Positions 57,469-64,000 of a stretch of 64,000 nt of DNA are shown piece after piece (the first letter of the stretch is position 1; every line of letters starts with the position of its first letter). The notes under the pieces are model-generated. The model was not told where the DNA came from. It did no database searches and saw only the letters and a program-made list of their open reading frames with translations. Location of the stretch: the NCBI GenBank assembly GCA_029555025.1, contig JAKPTZ010000030.1, forward strand, positions 88,219 through 152,218. The letters are read 5' to 3'. Source of the stretch: Deltaproteobacteria bacterium (GTDB lineage: Bacteria > Myxococcota_A > UBA9042 > DTJE01). The position numbers and the translations under genes were made by a program.

Positions 57469-58269
57469 TCAGCCGGCATTCCTTGCGGCAAGTTCCTCGA
57501 TATGCTTGCGGTAAGCCGTCAGGTGGCCGGGGTTGTTGCCCAGCGACAACTGGATATCGAACCGGCTTTCCTGGCCCTCGCCCGCCTTCTTGACGTTTCC
57601 GACCGTCCCGGCCAGTTCCAGCAGATCCTCGCCGATTTTAATCCCGATTTTGATGCGGTTGTAAGGATCCGGCGGCGTGGCTTTGGTGGCGATCCGCATC
57701 GCGTGCGTCATCACCTTGATGGCAAACCCCGTTCCCTTCAACTTGTCGGTCTGGAAGATGGTCGGAAACGTGACCTGGAAGGCACCGGGGGCAGAGTTCT
57801 GCTGCGGCTGCTGGCCGGGCGAAACGGGAACTTCCCCGGCAATCGGCAATGCCGATCGGGAAAATACGTATTCGTTCACATCGGGCAATTCGGATGCCTG
57901 GATGAATCCGCTTTCGATGCACAGGATGCCGCGCAGGAAGTCCCGGAACGCGGCATGCGGGCCGCGCGCGACGGCGCTGAGCCATGCGATTCCCATCCCG
58001 ACGGGCGAGTCGCTTTCGGTGTAGATATGGCGAACCACCTCGACGGTGGCGAGCACTTCGAGCTTGCTCCCCGGCCTTTCCAGGAAGGGGGCTGAAAGCT
58101 GAACCTCGAGCATCGCCCCTTCCGGAATGATCGTGTCGCCAATCAGGGCTGCCCCGCCGGGGCTGACGTCAATGACCTTCCACGGTTTGGCGCCGGCTAT
58201 CTTCGGCACCGCCCACATCGGGAAAGGAATCCTCGGCTCGCTTCGCCTGTCGATGATGCTTTCGGCCAT
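57469..58269 (-). CDS. PilZ-domain protein, c-di-GMP binding
   Basis: The 266-residue protein starts with an intact PilZ signature: R9-x3-R13 (RRSEPR) and D34-x-S36-x2-G39 (DVSPGG), the residues that bind cyclic di-GMP. The remaining half (after about 140) has a separate domain with a further PilZ-like beta pattern (AFQVTFPTIFQTD, RIKIGIKIGEDLLELAG) but no RxxxR motif. The role is c-di-GMP sensing, target unknown. It is divergent from the helicase. The start at 58269 follows a GGGGTC stretch; in-frame upstream sequence is short. Confidence 0.8.
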   Translation of the reverse strand: MAESIIDRRSEPRIPFPMWAVPKIAGAKPWKVIDVSPGGAALIGDTIIPEGAMLEVQLSAPFLERPGSKLEVLATVEVVRHIYTESDSPVGMGIAWLSAVARGPHAAFRDFLRGILCIESGFIQASELPDVNEYVFSRSALPIAGEVPVSPGQQPQQNSAPGAFQVTFPTIFQTDKLKGTGFAIKVMTHAMRIATKATPPDPYNRIKIGIKIGEDLLELAGTVGNVKKAGEGQESRFDIQLSLGNNPGHLTAYRKHIEELAARNAG

Positions 58270-58296
58270 TATCACGACCCCGCACGTCCCGGATAC

Positions 58297-58325
58297 TGTA
58301 TAACTGTTAGTCAAGGTTCACACAA
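58297..58325 (-). promoter_or_regulatory. Possible promoter of the PilZ gene
   Basis: On the minus strand TTGTGT (58325-58320) is followed after 17 bases by TATACA (58302-58297), about 28 bases before the ATG. Three of six and four of six matches, so only moderate support. Confidence 0.3.
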
Positions 58326-58412
58326 GTTCCGAAATGGGTATCATTGGCCGGACACCGATTTCACGGAAAATTCCTCCGTGGCCGGTTTACTCTGCCCGGA
58401 GGCGTTACTTCG

Positions 58413-59852
58413 ATGGATCTGTTCGACCCGGCCGGTTCAATCGAAATCGTCATCGCCGCCGGACTTCGCGTCAGGTGGGCCGGTTCCGACGTCCTTCCGG
58501 CGGAACTTGAGGCGTTGCGCGAGGCCTTTCAGGCCAGGTTCGTCAGGGACAACCCGGTCTATGGCGACGCAAGGCGCTATCGCAGGCCTTGTCGCCACAT
58601 TCCCAGGCAGATTGCGCTTTTTGAGGTCGATCCCGCGACTGGCGACTGGATTCTTCCCCGCGGGGCGATCCGCGATGTCGTTTCAATCATTGAAAAAAAT
58701 CTTCCCGGCAGGTGCATCGACATCATAGACCGCACCGTTGCGCCCGCGCGACTGGGATTATCGCTGGCCTGCGGGCTTCGGGACTACCAGTCCCGCGCGG
58801 TCGAGTCGGCGCTGCGGGCCGGGCAGGGCGTCATCCAGTCGCCGACCGGCAGCGGCAAGACCGTAATGGCATGCGGGTTGATTGCCGAGACCGGCGTCAG
58901 CACCCTGATTGTGGTTCACACTTCGGTTCTTCTTGAACAGACCGCCGCCGCAGTAAGGCAGTTTCTCGGTGTCGATCCCGGCATCATCGGCGGCGGCGTC
59001 GATGCGCCGGGGTCGGTCACCGTCGCGATGGTGCAGACGCTGGCCAGGCGTGACGCGGCCGCGCTTCACGGCAGGTTCGGGATGGTGATACTGGACGAAG
59101 CCCACCACTGTCCTGCGGAATCCTTCAAGACAATCGTCGCGGGGTTTCCGGCCAGGTACCGGTTCGGGCTGACCGCCACGCCGGCCAGGAAGGACAGGCT
59201 TCATCCGGTTCTGTACGACGTGCTCGGGCCGATAGTTGCCCGCGTCGATGCAAGGAACCTGATGGCCTCTGGAAATATAACCCCGGTTGAAATGGTCAGG
59301 ATCGATACCGGATTCAAGACCAGGTACGTCAAGGATTACCCGCGCCTGGTCACCAGAATCGCAAAGAATCCGGCGAGGAACGCCGTCGTCGTGGATGCTG
59401 TCCGACGGCACCGGGGCGATCGGACCCTGGTTCTTTCCGAACGCGTCGATCACTGTTCGGTCCTGGCTGCCGGCCTGACCTCGGCGGGGGTCGATTGCAG
59501 GGTTATGACCGGGGCGGCCGGGCGTGACGAAAGGTCGGCCCTCCTCCAGGGATTCGCGCGTGGAGACTTCACCGTCCTGGTCTCGACAAGTTCCCTTGTT
59601 GGCGAAGGTTTCGACCTGCCGGCCATCGACACCGTGGTGATTACGATACCGAACGGAAACGTCGCCCGAACCACCCAGTTCCTGGGCCGCGCGCTGCGTC
59701 CATCGGCCGGAAAGACGGCCGGTCGGATAGTGGACTTCTGCGACATCCAGGTTTCGCTGCTTTTCAACCAGTTCCAGAAGCGGGCGGCCGTCTATCGGAA
59801 GTTCGCCATCCGTGAGATCGTCGAGAATCTGCCCGACGGCGTCACCGATTAA
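58413..59852 (+). CDS. XPB/SSL2-like DEAH helicase
   Basis: The 479-residue protein has the superfamily 2 helicase motifs: Q-like LRDYQ, Walker A SPTGSGKT near 143-150, DEAH (ILDEAHHC) near 228, TATPARKD, and in the C-terminal domain STSSLVGEGFD and FLGRALRPSAGK. This is the COG1061 group related to XPB, found widely in bacteria and linked to DNA repair or restriction-type systems, but without a fixed role. The first 120 residues form an unrecognised N-terminal region. ATG 58413 has GGAGG ten bases upstream; the frame is open to 58344 without a good start. Confidence 0.85.
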   Translation: MDLFDPAGSIEIVIAAGLRVRWAGSDVLPAELEALREAFQARFVRDNPVYGDARRYRRPCRHIPRQIALFEVDPATGDWILPRGAIRDVVSIIEKNLPGRCIDIIDRTVAPARLGLSLACGLRDYQSRAVESALRAGQGVIQSPTGSGKTVMACGLIAETGVSTLIVVHTSVLLEQTAAAVRQFLGVDPGIIGGGVDAPGSVTVAMVQTLARRDAAALHGRFGMVILDEAHHCPAESFKTIVAGFPARYRFGLTATPARKDRLHPVLYDVLGPIVARVDARNLMASGNITPVEMVRIDTGFKTRYVKDYPRLVTRIAKNPARNAVVVDAVRRHRGDRTLVLSERVDHCSVLAAGLTSAGVDCRVMTGAAGRDERSALLQGFARGDFTVLVSTSSLVGEGFDLPAIDTVVITIPNGNVARTTQFLGRALRPSAGKTAGRIVDFCDIQVSLLFNQFQKRAAVYRKFAIREIVENLPDGVTD

Positions 59853-59891
59853 ATATGTCAAAAGACCGGTACCAAAAAGGATTCGTTCGGA

Positions 59892-59897
59892 TATAAT
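59892..59897 (+). promoter_or_regulatory. -10 element upstream of the AgmX-like gene
   Basis: TATAAT is a perfect -10 consensus in the gap between the helicase and the zinc-ribbon/GYF gene, about 60 bases before its ATG. At the expected distance the -35 region (around 59869-59874, GTACCA) is poor. Confidence 0.45.
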
Positions 59898-59959
59898 ACC
59901 GGCGGTTTTTTGTAATCCGATTCTGCCCCGGCGGGGTTGTTTGGTTGCGGAGGCGCGAG

Positions 59960-61369
59960 ATGAAGGTCGTTTGTACGAACTGCAAGAATTCCTGGGAACT
60001 CGCAAAGGAAGAAATTCCGGCGGGAACGGCCGATTTCGACGTTGCGTGCGGCAAATGCGGAAGCAAGGTGACCGTGTCCCGTCAGGATTCGCAGTCCGCC
60101 GGTTCGAAGGCGCAGTGGTTCGTCGCGTTCGGTCGAGATCGCAAGGGACCCTTTGACGAGGCGACCGTGCGGAAGATGATCGCCGACGGCGAGATCGCCC
60201 CGAACGGTTTCGTCTGGAAGCAGGGCTTCGACAACTGGAAGAAGGCTTCGGAAGTTCCCGAATTCGCATCATCTTTCCAGCAGGGTGCTGGTTCCGGCGA
60301 CGCCGGGATGGTCTGGCAGCGCAGGGAGACTTCGGTACTTTTCTCGCTTGACGACTACAAGCAGCGCAAGGCCACCAGAAGTCAGGGGGCGATCAAAGAG
60401 TCCGATGTGGTCGATGTGCGGCCGCTGGAAGACGATCCGTCAAAGGCCCGAAAGGCGACCCCGGTAACCGGCGCGGGCATGATCTCGTTCGATGAAGCGG
60501 AAGTTCAGCGTGTTGCCGACGCGATCGCCAGGAAGAAGAAGACCAAGCGCAGCGTGATGGTGATGGTCATCGTCGGCGGCGTGCTCCTGCTTGCGGTGGC
60601 GGCCGGTCTTGTCGTCGTGAAGTACATGCTCGACAAGGATCTTCAGATGAAACTGCAGGTTCCGCCGCCGGTCGTGGTCGTGCAGCAGCAGGCCCCGGCC
60701 CCCGCCCCGGCTCCCGAGCCCGGGCAGCCGACCCAGGCGGTTCCTGCCCCGGCGGTCGCCGAAAAGCAGGCCCCGGCTCCCGTGGAACCGGTCGCGACCC
60801 AGGCGGTCGAAGACGGCAGGCCTGCCGGTGAAGATGCCGACGCGCGCCGCGAAGACGCAAGGAAGGCCGCGGCCGCCCGCAAGGGTCGTCCGGAAAAGGC
60901 GGCAGAGAAGGCCCCAGCCCAGCCGGAAAGGCAGGAGAAGGTGGCCGAGAAGCAGGCCGAGAAACCGGTCGAGAAGGCGAAGCCGGCCCCCGTCAATACC
61001 GCCAACGATGCGAACGCCCTGCTTGCCCAGCTTCACAAGGGCAAGTCCGACGACGGCGACAAGAAGAAGGGTTCGGGAACTGCCGAGGGGTCTTCCGGCC
61101 TTCCGGATCGTCTGACCGTTTCCCAGGTCAGCCGCGGTTTCGGTGCGAAGAAGGCCGCTCTTGACGCCTGTGTCAGGGATGCCGGCGAACCGCTGCCATA
61201 CAAGGCGCAGGCCAAGGTTGAAATCGAGGGATCCGGCCGCGTCGTCAGCGCGAAGCTGGTTGGCGGCGGGAACGCGAAGGGCTGCCTCGAGGGAGTGCTT
61301 CGTTCAGTGACCTTCGACCGATTCGGCGGCGAAAACATGAAGGTTCCATACACAATCTCGGTCAAGTGA
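59960..61369 (+). CDS. Zinc-ribbon, GYF and TonB-like protein (AgmX/GltJ-type)
   Basis: The 469-residue protein has an N-terminal zinc ribbon (C5, C8, C30, C33), a GYF_2 domain at about 53-100 (WFVAFGRDRKGPFDEATVR, VWKQGFDNWKK), one transmembrane helix near 197-224, a long proline/alanine/lysine/glutamate-rich stretch, and a C-terminal TonB-like domain (about 385-469) with two cysteines (LDACVRDAG, KGCLEG). This is the layout of AgmX/GltJ proteins of the Myxococcus gliding machinery, which span the periplasm, and of many unstudied relatives. Two barrel genes follow. ATG 59960 has GGAGG six bases upstream and a TATAAT further up. Confidence 0.85.
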   Translation: MKVVCTNCKNSWELAKEEIPAGTADFDVACGKCGSKVTVSRQDSQSAGSKAQWFVAFGRDRKGPFDEATVRKMIADGEIAPNGFVWKQGFDNWKKASEVPEFASSFQQGAGSGDAGMVWQRRETSVLFSLDDYKQRKATRSQGAIKESDVVDVRPLEDDPSKARKATPVTGAGMISFDEAEVQRVADAIARKKKTKRSVMVMVIVGGVLLLAVAAGLVVVKYMLDKDLQMKLQVPPPVVVVQQQAPAPAPAPEPGQPTQAVPAPAVAEKQAPAPVEPVATQAVEDGRPAGEDADARREDARKAAAARKGRPEKAAEKAPAQPERQEKVAEKQAEKPVEKAKPAPVNTANDANALLAQLHKGKSDDGDKKKGSGTAEGSSGLPDRLTVSQVSRGFGAKKAALDACVRDAGEPLPYKAQAKVEIEGSGRVVSAKLVGGGNAKGCLEGVLRSVTFDRFGGENMKVPYTISVK

Positions 61370-61436
61370 CGTGTTCCAGGCGGCGGCGTCCGATTGAATT
61401 TCGCCGCGTTACCAGCCCATTTCCATACCTTTGATA

Positions 61437-61465
61437 TTGACGTTGCACATAATGACGGTTAAATT
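61437..61465 (+). promoter_or_regulatory. Predicted promoter of the barrel-protein pair
   Basis: TTGACG (61437-61442) is followed after 17 bases by TAAATT (61460-61465), five and four of six matches. It lies 95 bases before the first barrel gene, in the 190-base gap after the AgmX-like gene, suggesting the barrels have their own promoter. Confidence 0.45.
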
Positions 61466-61559
61466 GCATGGCATCGGACCTTGCGGCGTGCCGTGCCCTG
61501 CGGATATCGATTGATGCATCCGCGGCAGCGGTTGGGGCTTTGTGTCCATTGGGGGCCCA

Positions 61560-62228
61560 ATGAAGACAAGGGTTATCGCAATCATTGCATGTGCGTTCAC
61601 CGTCCTGGCTGCGGGCGGCGTTCTGGCTGCCGAGGCTGCGCCGGAAGCCGGTGCCGGCATCCAGGTAATCCAGCAGAAGCCGTTCATCAAGGCGATGAGG
61701 TTCGAAATCGAGCCCACCTTCAATCTGCCGATGAACGAGACCGCGACCCAGCACCTTGGCGTCGGGGTTCAGCTTCGCTTCCACATCAAGGACTGGGTTG
61801 CCATCGGCGCCGAGTACATCAAGTACTTTGGCTGGACCAGGGAAGATTCGGACGGCGGCCGCGACAATTATATGGTCGAGTCCCGCCTGATGGATTTCTA
61901 TGTCGGCGCGAACGTTTCGTTCGTCCCGCTTACCGGCAAGTTCCTGTGGCTTGGCCGGTATGGCCGTCCGGTCTATTGGGACCTGTATGTCACCGCGGGC
62001 GTCGGGGCCCAGAAGACACTCTATTTCGACTATCATGCTTCGGGGAATATCGGGGTCGGATTCCGACTGGCCGCGACTCAGTGGCTGACGGTAAACTTCG
62101 AGGTCAGGGATTACATGTTCATGGAGAACTTCGGCCCGGACCAGGACAAGTTCATGAACAACGCCGTATTTATGGTCGGCCTTGGCTTCTTCCTGCCGTT
62201 TACCCATAAGTACGTTCACCCGAAGTGA
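61560..62228 (+). CDS. Outer-membrane beta-barrel protein, paralogue 1
   Basis: The 222-residue protein has a signal peptide (cleavage near LAAEA) and a small barrel pattern of alternating strands, with KDWVAIGAEYIKYFGW, ANVSFVPLTGK, LYVTAGVGAQ and VNFEVRDYMFME. The segments VSFVPL, TAGVG and VRDYM recur in the next gene, so the two are paralogues. They resemble the barrel domain proteins found in myxobacteria and relatives, including those of the gliding (Glt) machinery. Function is otherwise unknown. ATG 61560 follows TGGGGGCCCA. Confidence 0.75.
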   Translation: MKTRVIAIIACAFTVLAAGGVLAAEAAPEAGAGIQVIQQKPFIKAMRFEIEPTFNLPMNETATQHLGVGVQLRFHIKDWVAIGAEYIKYFGWTREDSDGGRDNYMVESRLMDFYVGANVSFVPLTGKFLWLGRYGRPVYWDLYVTAGVGAQKTLYFDYHASGNIGVGFRLAATQWLTVNFEVRDYMFMENFGPDQDKFMNNAVFMVGLGFFLPFTHKYVHPK

Positions 62229-62242
62229 TTGGGGGCCGAGTA

Positions 62243-62944
62243 ATGAAGCGTATTGCAATACTACTGGCAGTCGTTCTTCTCCCGGTCGCGGTGTCCGCCC
62301 AGGAGGCCTCTCTTGCCGATGCGCCCTCCGTCAGGCACCAGAAGCTGATTCGTGGTGGTCGCCACGAACTTACACCGGCTTTCGGCGTCACCATCAACCA
62401 GAAGTACAACACGGATCTGCTTTTCCAGCTTTCGTACGAATACCATTTCTATGACTTCTTCTCGGCCGGACTCGAGATCGGCTACGCAGGCGTTGGTTTC
62501 CGGACGGGCCAGGGAAAGATCATCGGGAAGATGGTCGATGAGTACGCCCAGTCCAGCCAGAATCCGACGGATGCCAAGTTCGGGCGCTCGGGGCTTGGCC
62601 TTCTGGCGCTGGCCAAAGTATCGTTCGTGCCGCTTGCGGGAAAGATCGTCCTTGGCGGAAAGCACCTTGGCTATGCCGATATACACCTGACCGCCGGCGT
62701 CGGTTTCGGAACGGTTTCCTACTACGATTGGGACAATCCTCCCGGATCGTCTTCGGTGGCGGCCATGGTCGGCGGTGGCGTCCGGTTCTTCCCGATCGAG
62801 CTTATCGGGCTGACGTTCGACGTCCGCGACTACATGGTTCTGCGCAAGCTTTCGTCAACGGACAAGAAGGCCGAACTGTCCCAGAACCCCACTTTCATTT
62901 TCGGGGTGTCCTTCTTCCTTCCCGAAGTCAAGCGCGGTCGGTGA
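62243..62944 (+). CDS. Outer-membrane beta-barrel protein, paralogue 2
   Basis: The 233-residue protein starts with a signal peptide (cleavage near VSAQE). It shares with the preceding gene the order of features SYEYHFYDFFSAGLEIGY, AKVSFVPLAGK, HLTAGVGFG and FDVRDYMVLR, so it is a diverged tandem copy. It ends in FGVSFFLP plus a basic tail. The start is 15 bases after the upstream stop, with a GGGGG stretch before it, so the pair is one operon. Its role is probably linked to its paralogue and to the AgmX-like protein. Confidence 0.75.
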   Translation: MKRIAILLAVVLLPVAVSAQEASLADAPSVRHQKLIRGGRHELTPAFGVTINQKYNTDLLFQLSYEYHFYDFFSAGLEIGYAGVGFRTGQGKIIGKMVDEYAQSSQNPTDAKFGRSGLGLLALAKVSFVPLAGKIVLGGKHLGYADIHLTAGVGFGTVSYYDWDNPPGSSSVAAMVGGGVRFFPIELIGLTFDVRDYMVLRKLSSTDKKAELSQNPTFIFGVSFFLPEVKRGR

Positions 62945-62987
62945 CGGTCGGGATTTTCCGTTTCCCCGTTCAAGAGGTTTGAATTTC

Positions 62988-63476
62988 ATGAAAAGGCATT
63001 TCGCCATCCTGGTGCTCGCCTGTGCGGGCCTTGTTCCGGTTTCGGCCTCGGCCGGGCACTACGGGGTCGAGTCGATCGGCCTTTTCGACGATCAGATGAT
63101 CCAGAAGATGGTCGGCCTGGGGCTTGAAGATACTTCAAGGTTGTGGTCCGCCACCACGACCCCCGCGAAGAGGCGAGAGGTGGCCCGCAAGTTGTCGGTG
63201 CGGCCCGCGACGGTCCTGGAGTGGCATCAGTTCTGCGACCTTCTCAGGGTTGACGGGGTTGGCCCGAAGATTGCGCGGCTGATGACGCATGCCGGGGTTC
63301 GAGACTTGAAGTCCCTTGCAAAGCAGAATCCGTCTGCCCTTGTACCAAAGCTGAAGGCGGTTCGGTCAAAGGTTCCCGAGCTTGGTAAGTTTCCCGACGA
63401 GGGCAATCTCCAGGACTGGGTCGCCCAGGCAGTTGAAATGGTCAGGAAGGACAGGAACCGCAAGCCGGGCCGTTAG
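62988..63476 (+). CDS. Exported helix-hairpin-helix protein, DUF4332-like
   Basis: The 162-residue protein has a signal peptide (cleavage near SASAG) and a C-terminal region with helix-hairpin-helix-like repeats, LLRVDGVGPKIARLMTHAGV and an earlier copy around MVGLGLEDTSRLW, similar to DUF4332 proteins. Such domains usually bind nucleic acid, yet this one is exported, so a protein-binding role is more likely. AAGAGG lies ten bases before ATG 62988. It follows the barrel pair on the same strand. Confidence 0.6.
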   Translation: MKRHFAILVLACAGLVPVSASAGHYGVESIGLFDDQMIQKMVGLGLEDTSRLWSATTTPAKRREVARKLSVRPATVLEWHQFCDLLRVDGVGPKIARLMTHAGVRDLKSLAKQNPSALVPKLKAVRSKVPELGKFPDEGNLQDWVAQAVEMVRKDRNRKPGR

Positions 63477-63493
63477 TCGGCAGGTGGTGTTCA

Positions 63494-64000
63494 GTGGGCG
63501 CGCCAGATTCAATTCTTGTAAGCGGCATCGGAACGTTGCTGCCGATGGACGGCACCACCGACAGGGTGGAGTCGGCGGCGCTGATCATCAAAGATGGCAG
63601 GGTCGCGTGGCGTGGGCCGGCTTCGGAGATCCCTCGGGAGCTCGAGGCCGGGGCCGCCAGGTTCGATGCGGGCGGCGGGCTTGTGACACCCGGCCTGATT
63701 GAGTGTCACACGCATCTTCTGCACTGCGGCTCACGCGCCGCGGAATATGAGGCAAGGGCGCGGGGCAGCACCTATGAACAGATTGCCCGCGAGGGCGGCG
63801 GGATTGCCCGCACTGTCGAGGCCGTCCTAGGGTGCGATGCGTCTTCGCTTGCCGCCATCGCGGTTCCCCGCCTGTTGAACATGCTTTCGATGGGCGTGAC
63901 GACCATCGAAATCAAGACCGGCTATGCCCTGAATCTTCCGGGCGAACTGAGGATGCTTCAGGCCATCGACGCGCTTTCCCGGTTGACGCCGGTTTCGGTG
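63494..64000 (+). CDS. hutI: Imidazolonepropionase HutI (5' part, runs off the window)
   Basis: The 169 residues in the window match HutI, the amidohydrolase that opens imidazolone propionate in histidine breakdown. They include the opening segment LVSGIGTLLPMDG, VTPGLIECHTHLLH with the metal-binding HxH, the arginine/glutamate region CGSRAAEYEARARG, YEQIAREGGGI and VTTIEIKTGYAL. The frame has no stop up to the window end. GTG 63494 has AGGTGG six bases upstream and starts 18 bases after the preceding gene. Other hut genes would lie beyond the edge. Confidence 0.93.
   Translation, partial: MGAPDSILVSGIGTLLPMDGTTDRVESAALIIKDGRVAWRGPASEIPRELEAGAARFDAGGGLVTPGLIECHTHLLHCGSRAAEYEARARGSTYEQIAREGGGIARTVEAVLGCDASSLAAIAVPRLLNMLSMGVTTIEIKTGYALNLPGELRMLQAIDALSRLTPVSV

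Overview
The window is a GC-rich, gene-dense chromosomal segment from a Gram-negative bacterium. Outer-membrane barrels, SurA-type chaperones, lipoproteins and queuosine/RNA-modification genes show the cell type. Several features point to a deltaproteobacterial-type lineage (Myxococcota or a relative): a zinc-ribbon + GYF + TonB-like (AgmX/GltJ-type) protein next to paralogous outer-membrane barrels, a DUF4388/DnaJ/TPR protein, an Asp-rich lipoprotein linker, and a MopE-like calcium motif inside a sulfatase. This placement is an inference. I see no insertion sequence, prophage, CRISPR array or rRNA, and no gene-free stretch longer than about 300 bases.

Layout. 1-9.6 kb (+): a COG1313 radical-SAM protein, a pair of M16 peptidases (one active, one lacking the zinc site), mfd, and two parvulin-type periplasmic chaperones. 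9.6-11.1 kb (-): a MATE transporter. 11.26-25.26 kb (+): the classical translation/transcription block, opened by a strong sigma70 promoter: tRNA-Thr, -Tyr, -Gly, -Thr, tuf, rpmG, tRNA-Trp, secE, nusG, rplK, rplA, an L10 leader, rplJ, rplL, a terminator-like attenuator, rpoB, rpoC. 25.3-29.7 kb: a small helix-hairpin-helix protein, a nucleoside-salvage operon on the minus strand (purine nucleoside phosphorylase, cytidine deaminase, an MTA/SAH-deaminase-like amidohydrolase) and pyrD.

29.7-39.6 kb (-): seven tightly packed genes, mostly overlapping: an M49-like peptidase, RlmD-type methyltransferase, a tandem QueD fusion, rlmN, a membrane sulfatase, a radical-SAM protein and a phospholipase-D-like lipoprotein. 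39.7-46.7 kb: an LtaS-like membrane phosphotransferase, a histidine kinase, and a methionine synthase split by one in-frame TGA into a catalytic part and a reactivation part. 46.9-52.6 kb (+): a DUF4388/DnaJ/TPR protein, then the most unusual cluster of the window: a EutN/CcmL-type microcompartment vertex protein, an ACT-domain protein with a microcompartment-style N-terminus, a UPF0210/DUF711 protein and a radical-SAM protein.

52.6-58.3 kb (-): a barrel protein, a membrane-linked unknown protein, a GT39-type glycosyltransferase, a lipoprotein and a PilZ protein. 58.4-64 kb (+): an XPB-like helicase, the AgmX-like protein, two paralogous outer-membrane barrels, a DUF4332-like protein, and the start of hutI, which runs off the window edge.

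The best candidates for undescribed biology are the EutN-ACT-UPF0210 cluster, the one-codon split of methionine synthase, the two-domain QueD protein, a class-2-type dihydroorotate dehydrogenase with a class-1-type cysteine, and an RNA polymerase beta subunit with asparagine at the position of E. coli His526.
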